Shown piece by piece: positions 34,046 through 42,115 of a DNA stretch of 50,400 nt. The stretch covers positions 1 to 50,400 of the forward strand of contig CAIOTK010000347.1 of assembly GCA_903861185.1 (NCBI GenBank), in the 5' to 3' direction. The notes beneath the pieces are model-generated. The model ran no database searches, was not told the origin of the DNA, and worked only from the letters and a program-made list of their open reading frames with translations. The position numbers and the translations under genes are program-made. How positions within the stretch are numbered: position 1 is the stretch's first letter; each line of letters opens with the position of its first letter. The DNA is from an uncultured Opitutia bacterium. GTDB taxonomy: Bacteria; Verrucomicrobiota; Verrucomicrobiia; Opitutales; Opitutaceae.

Positions 34046-36469
34046 TCAGCCAGCCGGCGCGAAGTCGACTTGGCGGCGGTAGCGGTCCACCTTCGCGACG
34101 ATAACCTCAAGCCGGTCGTTGAGCCCGAGCCGGCGGCGGTGGCGGCGACCGATCAGCGCGTCGCCCGAGGGGGTGGGCGCGTAGCGGTCGTCGCGCAGGG
34201 CCTCCAACGGCAGGAAGCCGAAGGCGAGGGACTCGGTCAGCTCGATGAATAGGCCCTGGGGCCGCACGTCGGTGATAACCGCCGTAAAGCGGGTTGGAGG
34301 GCTGAGCTCTAGTTGGCGCGAGAAGAATTCCATCAGCTTCACCTTTACGCTGTCGCGCTCAGCTTCGGCGCTATTGATCTCGGTGTGGCTCAGGTGCTCC
34401 GCGAGGCGTTCGACCCCGGGAAGGTCGTAGCGGGTGGCGCGGGCGGCTCCGCCTTGGCCGGTGGTCAGGTGGCGTTCCAGCACTCGGTGCACCACGAGGT
34501 CGGCATACCTGCGGATGGGAGAGGTGAAGTGGGTGTAATCCCGCTTGTGCAGCCCGTAGTGGCCGTCGGGCGAGTGTCGATAGGCGGCCTTCCGGAGGCT
34601 GCGGAGGAGCTGGGTCCGTAAGGTATGTCCTTGCGCGTGATGCGCGAGGATTGCGAGAACGCGGCCGAGCTCAGACCGCTCCGTAAGGTCGCCCGCCGGG
34701 ATGCCGTGGTCGGCCAAGGTCGCGCGCAGCTCACTGAGCCGAGCCGGCTCGGGATCGTCGTGCACCCGGTAGAGCGAGGGTAGCTTGAGCTGGCGGGTGA
34801 GGCGGGCGACGGCCTCGTTCGCCGCGAGCATAAACTCTTCGATCAATTGGTGGCTCTCGTCGTGCTCTACCCGCTCGAGCCGGTCCGCGTAGCCCTCGGG
34901 ATCCAGCAGGATCTTGGTCTCCGGCATATCCAGATCGAGGCTGCCGTGGGCCATCCGGTCCGCGCGCAGCCGGCGCGCGAATCCCCATAGCCTCCGGATC
35001 CAGCCCTGCAGATCGCGCAACTCCGCCTCCGTGAGCTCGCGCAGGGCCCGGCCGGTCGAGCCGGTCTGGTGTTTGGGCGGGAGCGGAAGTTCACGGATGC
35101 GCGCGAGATCGTCCTCTTGCAGGAAGGCAAGCGCCTGGCGGTAGGTGAGGCGCTTCCGGCTCCGGATGACTGTGCGCGCCGGCTCGCTGCCGCGGAGGCG
35201 ACCGCCGGCGTCGAAATCCAGGAGCACTGCCTGGCAGAGGCGGTCCTCACCTTCGACGAGAGAGCAGAGTCCGTTGGAAATGGGTTCTGGCAGCATCGGT
35301 ACGACGGTGCCGACTAAGTACGTCGAATTGCCCCGGCGCTGGGCCTCGCGGTCGAGCGCGCTGCCCGGCTGAACGTAGTGGGATACGTCCGCGATGTGGA
35401 CGCCCACCCGCCAGCCACCGCCGGGGAGCTCCTCGAGCGAGAGGGCGTCGTCGAAGTCCTTGGCGTCGTCCGGGTCGATGGTGAACACGGGCCGTTCCCG
35501 ATAATCCAGCCGACCGCGGGTGTCGCGCGCGGGGACCTTGACGGGCAGGGCCGCGGCCTCGCGTAGAGCGTCCTCGGGGAAGCGCGGTTCGAGCTCGTAG
35601 GTCAGCAGGATCGCGCGCAATTCGGCGTCGGGCTCGTGCGTGCGACCGAGGCGCGCGGTGACCACGCCCGGCGGGGGCAGGGTGGCGTCCGTCCAAGCGC
35701 CGCGGCGCACGGCGACCTTGTCTCCCGCGCGGGGCGCCGACTCGAGGCCCGCGCGGGCCGGGTCCGGCACGGTGATCTCGCGGGTGAAACGGGGGTCGTC
35801 GGGCGCGACCATCCAGCCGCCCCGGAGTCGGCGGAGTTCCCCGACCACTACGTCGCGGTCGCGCTCGAGCACGTGGGTGACGCGGCCGACGCGCTCGCCG
35901 GGCCGGCGGCCCTGCCGGCCGGGATGAATCCGCACCACCACGCGGTCTCCGGGCAACGCGACGCCGGAGTCCCCGGGGGGAATCTGCACCGCGGGTACCG
36001 GGTCCGAACCCGGCGGCAGCTCCGGGACGGCGAAGCCAGAGCCCCCGGTGCGGAACTGGATGCGCGCGATGAGCTCGCCGGGCCGCAAGCGCGGCGCGGC
36101 CGGTTTCTCCTCACGCACGGGCGGGGCGGGCCGTTCCTCGGCAGGTACGGGCGTGCGGCCGGGGCGGGGAAGGGGCAGCGGCGCCTCCGGGGGCGGCATG
36201 GCGGGACCGCGGCGGCGCGGCGTGAATACGGGCCGTGGCGCGGAGGACGCGGGCGCGGACTCCCGGGGGGCGCCGGCAGGCGCGGCGGGCAGGAGGCGGC
36301 CGTCTCGCGAGCGGCGGAGTTCCCCGGCGCGCACCAGCGCGTTGATCGCACCTTCCAACTGAGCGGGGCGGACCGCGGGTCGGCCGAGCAGGCGGCTAAG
36401 CTGGGCCGGTCGGGCCGGCGCGAAACCGGCGGAACGGACCAAGTCGAGCAGACGTTCGCGGAGGGTCAT
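34046..36469 (-). CDS. rnr: Ribonuclease R (RNB-family 3'-5' exoribonuclease)
   Basis: It degrades structured RNA in mRNA and rRNA turnover. The 807 residues comprise an N-terminal winged-helix-like segment (LLDLVRSAGFAPARP to about 60), a Pro/Arg-rich linker (about 70-130), cold-shock domains, the RNB domain with the metal-binding aspartates in IDPDDAKDFDDA (about 330-341) and HKRDYTHFTSPIRRYADLVVH, then an S1 domain ending VDRYRRQVDFAP. The C-terminal Lys-rich tail of E. coli RNase R is missing. The start ATG at 36469 (MTLRERLL) fits the family. It is divergent from glgA. Confidence 0.93.
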   Translation of the reverse strand: MTLRERLLDLVRSAGFAPARPAQLSRLLGRPAVRPAQLEGAINALVRAGELRRSRDGRLLPAAPAGAPRESAPASSAPRPVFTPRRRGPAMPPPEAPLPLPRPGRTPVPAEERPAPPVREEKPAAPRLRPGELIARIQFRTGGSGFAVPELPPGSDPVPAVQIPPGDSGVALPGDRVVVRIHPGRQGRRPGERVGRVTHVLERDRDVVVGELRRLRGGWMVAPDDPRFTREITVPDPARAGLESAPRAGDKVAVRRGAWTDATLPPPGVVTARLGRTHEPDAELRAILLTYELEPRFPEDALREAAALPVKVPARDTRGRLDYRERPVFTIDPDDAKDFDDALSLEELPGGGWRVGVHIADVSHYVQPGSALDREAQRRGNSTYLVGTVVPMLPEPISNGLCSLVEGEDRLCQAVLLDFDAGGRLRGSEPARTVIRSRKRLTYRQALAFLQEDDLARIRELPLPPKHQTGSTGRALRELTEAELRDLQGWIRRLWGFARRLRADRMAHGSLDLDMPETKILLDPEGYADRLERVEHDESHQLIEEFMLAANEAVARLTRQLKLPSLYRVHDDPEPARLSELRATLADHGIPAGDLTERSELGRVLAILAHHAQGHTLRTQLLRSLRKAAYRHSPDGHYGLHKRDYTHFTSPIRRYADLVVHRVLERHLTTGQGGAARATRYDLPGVERLAEHLSHTEINSAEAERDSVKVKLMEFFSRQLELSPPTRFTAVITDVRPQGLFIELTESLAFGFLPLEALRDDRYAPTPSGDALIGRRHRRRLGLNDRLEVIVAKVDRYRRQVDFAPAG

Positions 36470-36548
36470 AAGTGCGGGGAATCCTGGCCGGACCTCGGGC
36501 CGTGCTTTGGGATTGGCGGCAGGCAACGGGGCTTCTACCCCTCAAGCG

Positions 36549-37991
36549 ATGAAAATCGTCCACGTGGCGAGCGAGCTGTTCCCGTACGTCAAGACCGGCG
36601 GCCTCGCGGATGCGGTGGGCGCATTGGCCGGGGAGCTGGCCCGGCAGGGCCACCAAGTTTCCGTTTTCCTGCCCGGCTACCGCGCGGCCGTGGAGCACGC
36701 CGCCGCCGCTGGGGCCGAGCGCATCCTGCGGCTCAAGGTCGAGCTCGGGCAGGACTACCTCGCGGGCGATGTCCGCGTCTTCTCCCCGCAGCCCAACCTC
36801 CGGATCCACCTCATCTGCCGCGAGGAGTTCTTCGACCGCCGCGGCGCTTACGGCAATGGGGAGCGGGACTTCGAGGATAATGCCGACCGCTTCATTTTTT
36901 TCTGCAAGGCGGTCGTCGATACCCTGCGGCTCGGCGACTTCGGGGCTGACATCGTCCACGCCCACGACTGGCAGGCCGCGCTGGTTCCGCTGCTGCTGCG
37001 CGAGGCGGAGCGCCGCCACGGCCTCACGCTCGCGCTGAAGACCGTCTTCACGGTGCACAATATCGCCTACCAAGGGCTGTTCCCTTCCCGGGTTTTCGGC
37101 CGCACCAACCTACCGGAAGAACTCAACCAGATGGACGGGTTCGAGTACTATTCTCAGGTTAACCTCCTCAAGGGCGGTATCTTGTTCTCGGATCGCGTGA
37201 CCACCGTGAGCCCCCGTTACGCCCGTGAGATCCAGACGCCGGAGTTTGGCTGCGGCCTCGACGGCGTGGTGCAGACCCGCGCCGAGGATCTCGTCGGCCT
37301 GCTCAATGGCATCGACACTGCGGTTTGGAACCCAGCTACCGACTCGCTGCTGCCGGCGCGCTACTCTGCCGGAGACCTCGCGGGTAAGGCCAAATGCCGC
37401 GCGGAACTGCTGCGGCGGTGCGGCCTCGAGGCCGGTCCCCGCGTGCCCCTCTTCGGAGTGGTGGCCCGCCTCACTGCCCAGAAGGGCATCGACGCGATCC
37501 TCGCCAACCGTGAATTCTTCCTCGCCCACGACGTGCGCCTGATCGTGCTCGGGACGGGCGACCGCCGGCTCGAGGAGGAACTGCGAGAGCTGGCCCGCGA
37601 ACACCCGCGCCGGGTATTCCTCTCAGCGGCGCTCGATGAGGGGATGAGCCACCTGATCGAGGCGGGCTGCGATTTTTTCCTGATGCCGTCCGCGTTCGAG
37701 CCCTGCGGCCTCAATCAGATGTATTCCCAAATCTACGGCACGGTGCCGGTGGTGACCCGGGTCGGCGGCTTGGCGGACACGGTCAGCGACGCGGACCAGG
37801 ATCCCGCGGCGGGCACGGGTCTCGTTTGCGAACCCAACCCCGCCAGCCTGCTCGACGCCTTGCATCGGGCCCTTGCCCTGTTCGCCGACTCGCCGCGTAT
37901 CGTCGCCGTCCGCGAGCGCGGAATGCGGCGTGACTTCAGCTGGCGCACCGCCGTCGCCGCCTACGAGCGGCTCTACCAGGACGCCTTGTGA
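36549..37991 (+). CDS. glgA: Glycogen synthase (ADP-glucose type, GT5)
   Basis: It elongates alpha-1,4-glucan from ADP-glucose for glycogen storage. The 480 residues match bacterial GlgA. The N-terminal KTGGLADAVGAL (K15, the ADP-glucose-binding motif) and HAHDWQAALVPLLL are present, as are TVHNIAYQG, the GT-B C-domain GLLNGIDTAVWNP and VARLTAQKGID, and the catalytic FEPCGLNQMYSQIYGTVPVVTRVGGLADTV. The start is the ATG at 36549 (MKIVHVASE). No glgB or glgC is adjacent. The leader TTCTACCCCTCAAGCG has no Shine-Dalgarno. Confidence 0.96.
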   Translation: MKIVHVASELFPYVKTGGLADAVGALAGELARQGHQVSVFLPGYRAAVEHAAAAGAERILRLKVELGQDYLAGDVRVFSPQPNLRIHLICREEFFDRRGAYGNGERDFEDNADRFIFFCKAVVDTLRLGDFGADIVHAHDWQAALVPLLLREAERRHGLTLALKTVFTVHNIAYQGLFPSRVFGRTNLPEELNQMDGFEYYSQVNLLKGGILFSDRVTTVSPRYAREIQTPEFGCGLDGVVQTRAEDLVGLLNGIDTAVWNPATDSLLPARYSAGDLAGKAKCRAELLRRCGLEAGPRVPLFGVVARLTAQKGIDAILANREFFLAHDVRLIVLGTGDRRLEEELRELAREHPRRVFLSAALDEGMSHLIEAGCDFFLMPSAFEPCGLNQMYSQIYGTVPVVTRVGGLADTVSDADQDPAAGTGLVCEPNPASLLDALHRALALFADSPRIVAVRERGMRRDFSWRTAVAAYERLYQDAL

Positions 37992-38055
37992 ACTCGGTTG
38001 CGTGGCGCCGGCGTCCCCGGGGGGACCTCGCCCGTAGCAGGGAGCGTCCCACCTC

Positions 38056-39540
38056 GTGAGCGCCACTCCTTCCTCGATCCTCTGGTTTCGCCAAGACCTG
38101 CGTCTGCAGGACAACCCGGCCTTGCACGCCGCCCTCGAGCGGGGCGGCCCGGTGCTCCCCATCTATATTCAGGATGACGCGGGCGAAGGGGCGTGGCCGG
38201 CGGGAGGGGCCGCGCGCTGGTGGCTCCATCACGCGCTGGCGGCACTCGATGAGTCCCTGCGCGCCCGGGGCTCTCGGCTGCTGTGTTTCCGGGGTGATGC
38301 CGGGCAGGTCCTCGCGACGTTGGCGGCCCGCACTGGTGCGCGGGCCGTGTTTTGGAATCGGCGATACGAGCCGGCCGTGATTGCGCGCGACACCCGGCTG
38401 AAGGCGGAGCTGACCGGCGCGGGCCTTGAGGTGCGGAGCACGAACGCCGCGCTCCTCCACGAGCCGCACACCATCGCCAACAAGCAGGGTCGGCCCTTCC
38501 AAGTTTTCACTCCTTTTTGGCGCCATTGCCTGACGCTCCCGGTGGACGGGCCCCTGACCCTGCCGGCAGGACGCCCGGTGCCCGCCCCGACGGTCTGGCC
38601 GACGACGCTCACGGTCGGGGAACTCGGCTTGCTGCCGCGCATCCGGTGGGACGGGGGCTTGGCCGAGGCGTGGACCCCGGGGGAAACCGGTGCAGCGCGG
38701 CGCCTGCGCCAGTTCATCGATGGCGCGATGTCCGCCTACGCCGACCGGCGCAATCTCCCGTACGAGGACGGCACCTCAATGCTCTCGCCGTGGCTTCATA
38801 CCGGGGAGCTCTCGCCCCGGCAAATTTGGCGCGCGGTCGAGGACGTGGGTCGGCCCGCGGGCCTGTTCCCTCCGGGCAACGGGGCCCGCGTCTTCCTCAG
38901 CGAGGTCGGCTGGCGCGAGTTCGCCCACCACCTTCTCTTTCACTTTCCGCATACGCCAGAACGGCCGTTGCGGGAGGACTTCGAACGTTTCCCGTGGGCC
39001 GAGGATCCGGGGGAGGCCCGCCTTGAGGCGTGGCGCCGGGGCCGCACCGGTTACCCCATCGTGGACGCCGGGATGCGCCAGCTGTGGCACACCGGTTGGA
39101 TGCACAACCGCGTCCGGATGATCGCCGCCTCCTTCCTCGTAAAACACCTGCGCCTCAACTGGACCGCGGGCGCCGCTTGGTTCTGGGACACGCTGGTGGA
39201 CGCCGACCTCGCGAGCAACACGCTCGGCTGGCAGTGGACCGCCGGCTGCGGGGCGGATGCCGCACCGTATTTCCGCGTCTTTGCCCCTGTGCTCCAAGGG
39301 CAGAAGTTCGATCCCGAGGGCACGTATGTCCGCCGCTGGGTACCCGAGCTGGCGCGGGTGCCCGCTGCCTGTATCCACGCGCCGTGGGAGGCGCCGGTCG
39401 AGGCACTGGCGCGTGCCGGGGTCTCCCTCGGACCCGAGGGCAACTATCCCCGGCCGATCGTCGACCACGCCCAGGCGCGCCAGGCGGCGCTCGACGCTTT
39501 TCGGGCCCTGCGGGGCGGCGAGGTCGTGGTGCGCGAATGA
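38056..39540 (+). CDS. phr: Class I cryptochrome/photolyase family DNA photolyase (CPD type likely)
   Basis: The enzyme uses blue light and FADH- to split pyrimidine dimers. The 494 residues have the antenna-binding N-domain (SILWFRQDLRLQDNPALHAA) and the FAD-binding C-domain: TSMLSPWLHTGELSPRQIW, GRTGYPIVDAGMRQLWHTGW, MHNRVRMIAASFLVKHL, and DADLASNTLGWQWTAGCGADAAPYFR. The start is GTG at 38056, just upstream of the conserved SILWFRQDLR block; a possible purine tract AGGGAG lies about 12 nt before it. It overlaps the next gene by ATGA, forming a photorepair operon. Confidence 0.94.
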   Translation: MSATPSSILWFRQDLRLQDNPALHAALERGGPVLPIYIQDDAGEGAWPAGGAARWWLHHALAALDESLRARGSRLLCFRGDAGQVLATLAARTGARAVFWNRRYEPAVIARDTRLKAELTGAGLEVRSTNAALLHEPHTIANKQGRPFQVFTPFWRHCLTLPVDGPLTLPAGRPVPAPTVWPTTLTVGELGLLPRIRWDGGLAEAWTPGETGAARRLRQFIDGAMSAYADRRNLPYEDGTSMLSPWLHTGELSPRQIWRAVEDVGRPAGLFPPGNGARVFLSEVGWREFAHHLLFHFPHTPERPLREDFERFPWAEDPGEARLEAWRRGRTGYPIVDAGMRQLWHTGWMHNRVRMIAASFLVKHLRLNWTAGAAWFWDTLVDADLASNTLGWQWTAGCGADAAPYFRVFAPVLQGQKFDPEGTYVRRWVPELARVPAACIHAPWEAPVEALARAGVSLGPEGNYPRPIVDHAQARQAALDAFRALRGGEVVVRE

Positions 39541-41192
39541 GCCTCCGGCGCGAGCGCGCCCCCGCGGCCCCAGTCGAGCGCCTAGTGCTTGTCCTCGGCG
39601 ACCAGCTCAATGCGGACGCGTCCGCGCTGGCCGGCGCAGACCGCGGGCGCGACGTGCTCTGGATGGCCGAAGTGGAGGAGGAATCCCGGCACGTCTGGAG
39701 CTCCCGACCACGGACTGCCCTCTTCCTCGCGGCGATGCGCCATTTTCGCGACGCGCGCCGGGCGGAGGGCTGGCGGGTAGAGTACGTGGCGCTCGACGAG
39801 CCGGCGAATACCCAGAGCCTAGCGGGCGAATTGCGGCGTGCGGTCGATCGGCTGCAGCCGCGCCAATTGGTGATGACCGCGGCGGGCGACTACCGCGTGG
39901 CCCAGGCGCTGGCAGCCGTGGCCGCCGACGCCCGGGTGCCGCTGGAGGTGCGCGAGGACGGGCATTTCCTCTGCTCGACGGCGGAATTCGCGGCCCACGC
40001 GGAGGGACGGAAGCAGCTGCGGCTCGAGTTTTTCTACCGGGAACTGCGCCGCCGCCACAGGATCCTCCTCGACGACGCGGGGGAGCCGCTGGGGGGGCAA
40101 TGGAACTTCGACCACGACAACCGCGGTAGCTTCGGCCGCGAAGGTCCGCCACCCGATCTTCCGGCGCCCCGCCGCTTCGCGCCTGACGCCGTCACCCGCG
40201 AGGTGTTGGCGCTAGTCACCGCGCGCTTTCCGGACCACCCGGGCGACCTCGCGGCGTTCGACTGGCCGGTGACTCCGGCTGACGCCCGCCTGGCGCTTGA
40301 CGATTTTGTTGCGCATCGGCTGCCGCAGTTCGGGCGTTTCCAGGACGCGATCTGGCTCGGAGAGCCGTGGCTGTATCACTCGCGCCTCGCCGCGGCGATG
40401 AACCTGAAGTTGCTCGATCCGCGCACCGTCATCGCCGCCGCGGAGGCCGCGCACCGCGAGGGCCGGGTCGACTTGGCCTCCACCGAGGGCTTCATCCGGC
40501 AAATCCTCGGCTGGCGTGAATACGTGCGCGGCATCTATTGGCGCGAAATGCCGGGCTACCTCGAGCGTAACGAACTCGGCGCGAAGGAGGCCCTACCCAA
40601 GTTTTACTGGACCGGCGCGACCGAGATGGCGTGCCTGCGGGATGCGCTCGGCCAGACGCTGCGCCTAGGTTACGCGCACCACATCCAACGCCTAATGGTC
40701 ACCGGGCTCTACGCGTTGTTGCTGGGTGTCCGTCCGCGTTCCGTCCACGAGTGGTATCTCGCGGTCTACGTCGACGCGGTCGAGTGGGTCGAGGCGCCGA
40801 ACACGATCGGGATGTCGCAGTATGCCGATGGCGGGCTAATGGCCTCGAAACCCTACGTGGCCACCGGGAAGTACATTCAGCGGATGAGTAACGCCTGCGC
40901 CGGCTGCCGCTTCCGGCCCGACGAGTCGACGGGAGAATCCGCCTGCCCGTTTACGACGCTGTACTGGGACTTTCTGTTGCGCCACGAGGCGCTGCTGCGG
41001 GGGAACCAGCGGATGGCGCTCCAGGTGAAGAACCTCGCGCGCCTTTCGCCCGCGCAGCGCGAGGCGGTGCGCCAGCGAGCGGAGGTCATTCGGAGCGGCG
41101 GGGGCGAACCGCCTCGAGCGGATCAAGTGGAACTCCGCCTCGGGGAGGTTGCGGCACCGGTCCGCCGAGCCAATAGATCTTCCACCAAGTGA
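39537..41192 (+). CDS. Fe-S bacterial cryptochrome/photolyase (PhrB-like, probable (6-4) type)
   Basis: The FeS-BCP family carries FAD, a lumazine antenna and a [4Fe-4S] cluster; Agrobacterium PhrB repairs (6-4) photoproducts. In this 551-residue protein the cluster cysteines are C366, C454, C457 and C470. Each is exactly 16 beyond PhrB C350, C438, C441 and C454, so the spacing is fully conserved. Other blocks are LVLVLGDQLN at the N-terminus (DUF523/FeS-BCP style), GQWNFDHDNR, GFIRQILGWREYVRGIYW, and TIGMSQYADGGLMASKPY. The start overlaps the photolyase stop and its own stop overlaps the next start, so the three genes are tightly coupled. Confidence 0.94.
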   Translation: MSLRRERAPAAPVERLVLVLGDQLNADASALAGADRGRDVLWMAEVEEESRHVWSSRPRTALFLAAMRHFRDARRAEGWRVEYVALDEPANTQSLAGELRRAVDRLQPRQLVMTAAGDYRVAQALAAVAADARVPLEVREDGHFLCSTAEFAAHAEGRKQLRLEFFYRELRRRHRILLDDAGEPLGGQWNFDHDNRGSFGREGPPPDLPAPRRFAPDAVTREVLALVTARFPDHPGDLAAFDWPVTPADARLALDDFVAHRLPQFGRFQDAIWLGEPWLYHSRLAAAMNLKLLDPRTVIAAAEAAHREGRVDLASTEGFIRQILGWREYVRGIYWREMPGYLERNELGAKEALPKFYWTGATEMACLRDALGQTLRLGYAHHIQRLMVTGLYALLLGVRPRSVHEWYLAVYVDAVEWVEAPNTIGMSQYADGGLMASKPYVATGKYIQRMSNACAGCRFRPDESTGESACPFTTLYWDFLLRHEALLRGNQRMALQVKNLARLSPAQREAVRQRAEVIRSGGGEPPRADQVELRLGEVAAPVRRANRSSTK

Positions 41193-42115
41193 TGAACACC
41201 ACACGACGTGTCCTGCTCGCCGGAGCCTCAGGCCTGCTGGGGCGGGCGCTCGCCCACCGGCTCAACGCGGAGGGATGGGACGTGCGCCGCCTGGTCCGTC
41301 GCCCCGTCGCCGCCCCGGGTGAGTTCACGTGGGATCCGGCCTGCGGCGAGGTGCCGCCCGCGGCCCTCGCGGGCGTGTCGGCGGTGATCAACCTCGCCGG
41401 GGAAAATATCGCCGCGGGTCGCTGGACGGCAGCGCGTCGTCGCTTGTTGCGCTCAAGTCGGATCGACCCGACCCGCGCCCTCGCGCGCGCGATCGCGGCG
41501 ATGCCGCAGCCGCCGGAGGTCTTTGCCTGCGCTTCGGCCGTCGGCTTCTACGGTGATCGCGGCAACTCGATCTTGGGCGAGGACGCTCCCCGCGGCGACG
41601 GCTTCCTCGCGGAGTTGACCGCCGATTGGGAGCAGGCGGGAGCAGAAGTTACCGCGGTGGGCGTACGTTGGGCCGCACTGCGCCTCGGGGTCGTGCTCAG
41701 CCCCGAGGGCGGAGCCTTGGCTCGGCTCCTGCCCGTTTTCCGCCTCGGTCTCGGCGGGCGTCTCGCCGCCGGGCGACAGTGGATGAGCTGGATCTCGCGG
41801 GAAGATGCCGCCGCGGCGTTCGTCCACGTGCTCGCCACGCCAGCCTGCCGCGGACCGCTCAACGTCTGTTCTCCCGGGCCGGTGACCAATGCGGATTTCA
41901 CGCGGGTCCTCGGCTTCGTGCTGCGTCGACCGGTGGTGTTTCCGGTCCCGGCCCTGGCGTTGCGGCTGGTCTTTGGCCGGATGGCGGAGGAGACCCTCCT
42001 CGCCAGTACCCGCGCCGTCCCCCGCGCGCTGGCGGCGACGGGGTTCCGATTCGGTCAACCGGGGCTTGAGGCGGCGCTGCGCCAGGAGCTCGGGCGACCT
42101 AGAGCCGGCTCTTGA
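41192..42115 (+). CDS. TIGR01777-family NAD(P)-dependent epimerase-like protein
   Basis: This is an extended-SDR protein of the YfcH/TIGR01777 group; its substrate is unknown. In the 307 residues the Rossmann motif GASGLLGRAL lies near the N-terminus, followed by VINLAGENIAAGRW, SAVGFYGDRGNSILGED (with the SDR tyrosine), WAALRLGVVLSPEGGAL, and a C-terminal DUF1731-like part (GRMAEETLLASTRAVPRAL). The ATG at 41192 overlaps the previous stop (TGATG); a GTG directly before it is also possible. Its place behind two photolyase genes suggests a light-induced regulon, as seen for photolyase/FeS-BCP/epimerase sets elsewhere (from memory). The last 17 nt overlap the convergent gene. Confidence 0.9.
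   Translation: MNTTRRVLLAGASGLLGRALAHRLNAEGWDVRRLVRRPVAAPGEFTWDPACGEVPPAALAGVSAVINLAGENIAAGRWTAARRRLLRSSRIDPTRALARAIAAMPQPPEVFACASAVGFYGDRGNSILGEDAPRGDGFLAELTADWEQAGAEVTAVGVRWAALRLGVVLSPEGGALARLLPVFRLGLGGRLAAGRQWMSWISREDAAAAFVHVLATPACRGPLNVCSPGPVTNADFTRVLGFVLRRPVVFPVPALALRLVFGRMAEETLLASTRAVPRALAATGFRFGQPGLEAALRQELGRPRAGS

Noticed and set aside
38013-38026. GTCCCC/GGGGAC inverted repeat after glgA as a terminator
   Set aside because: The loop would be only two bases and no T-run follows.
39030-39536. Upstream extension of the Fe-S photolyase frame
   Set aside because: The frame is open, but the sequence is a shadow of the preceding photolyase. Homology begins at the ATG at 39537.
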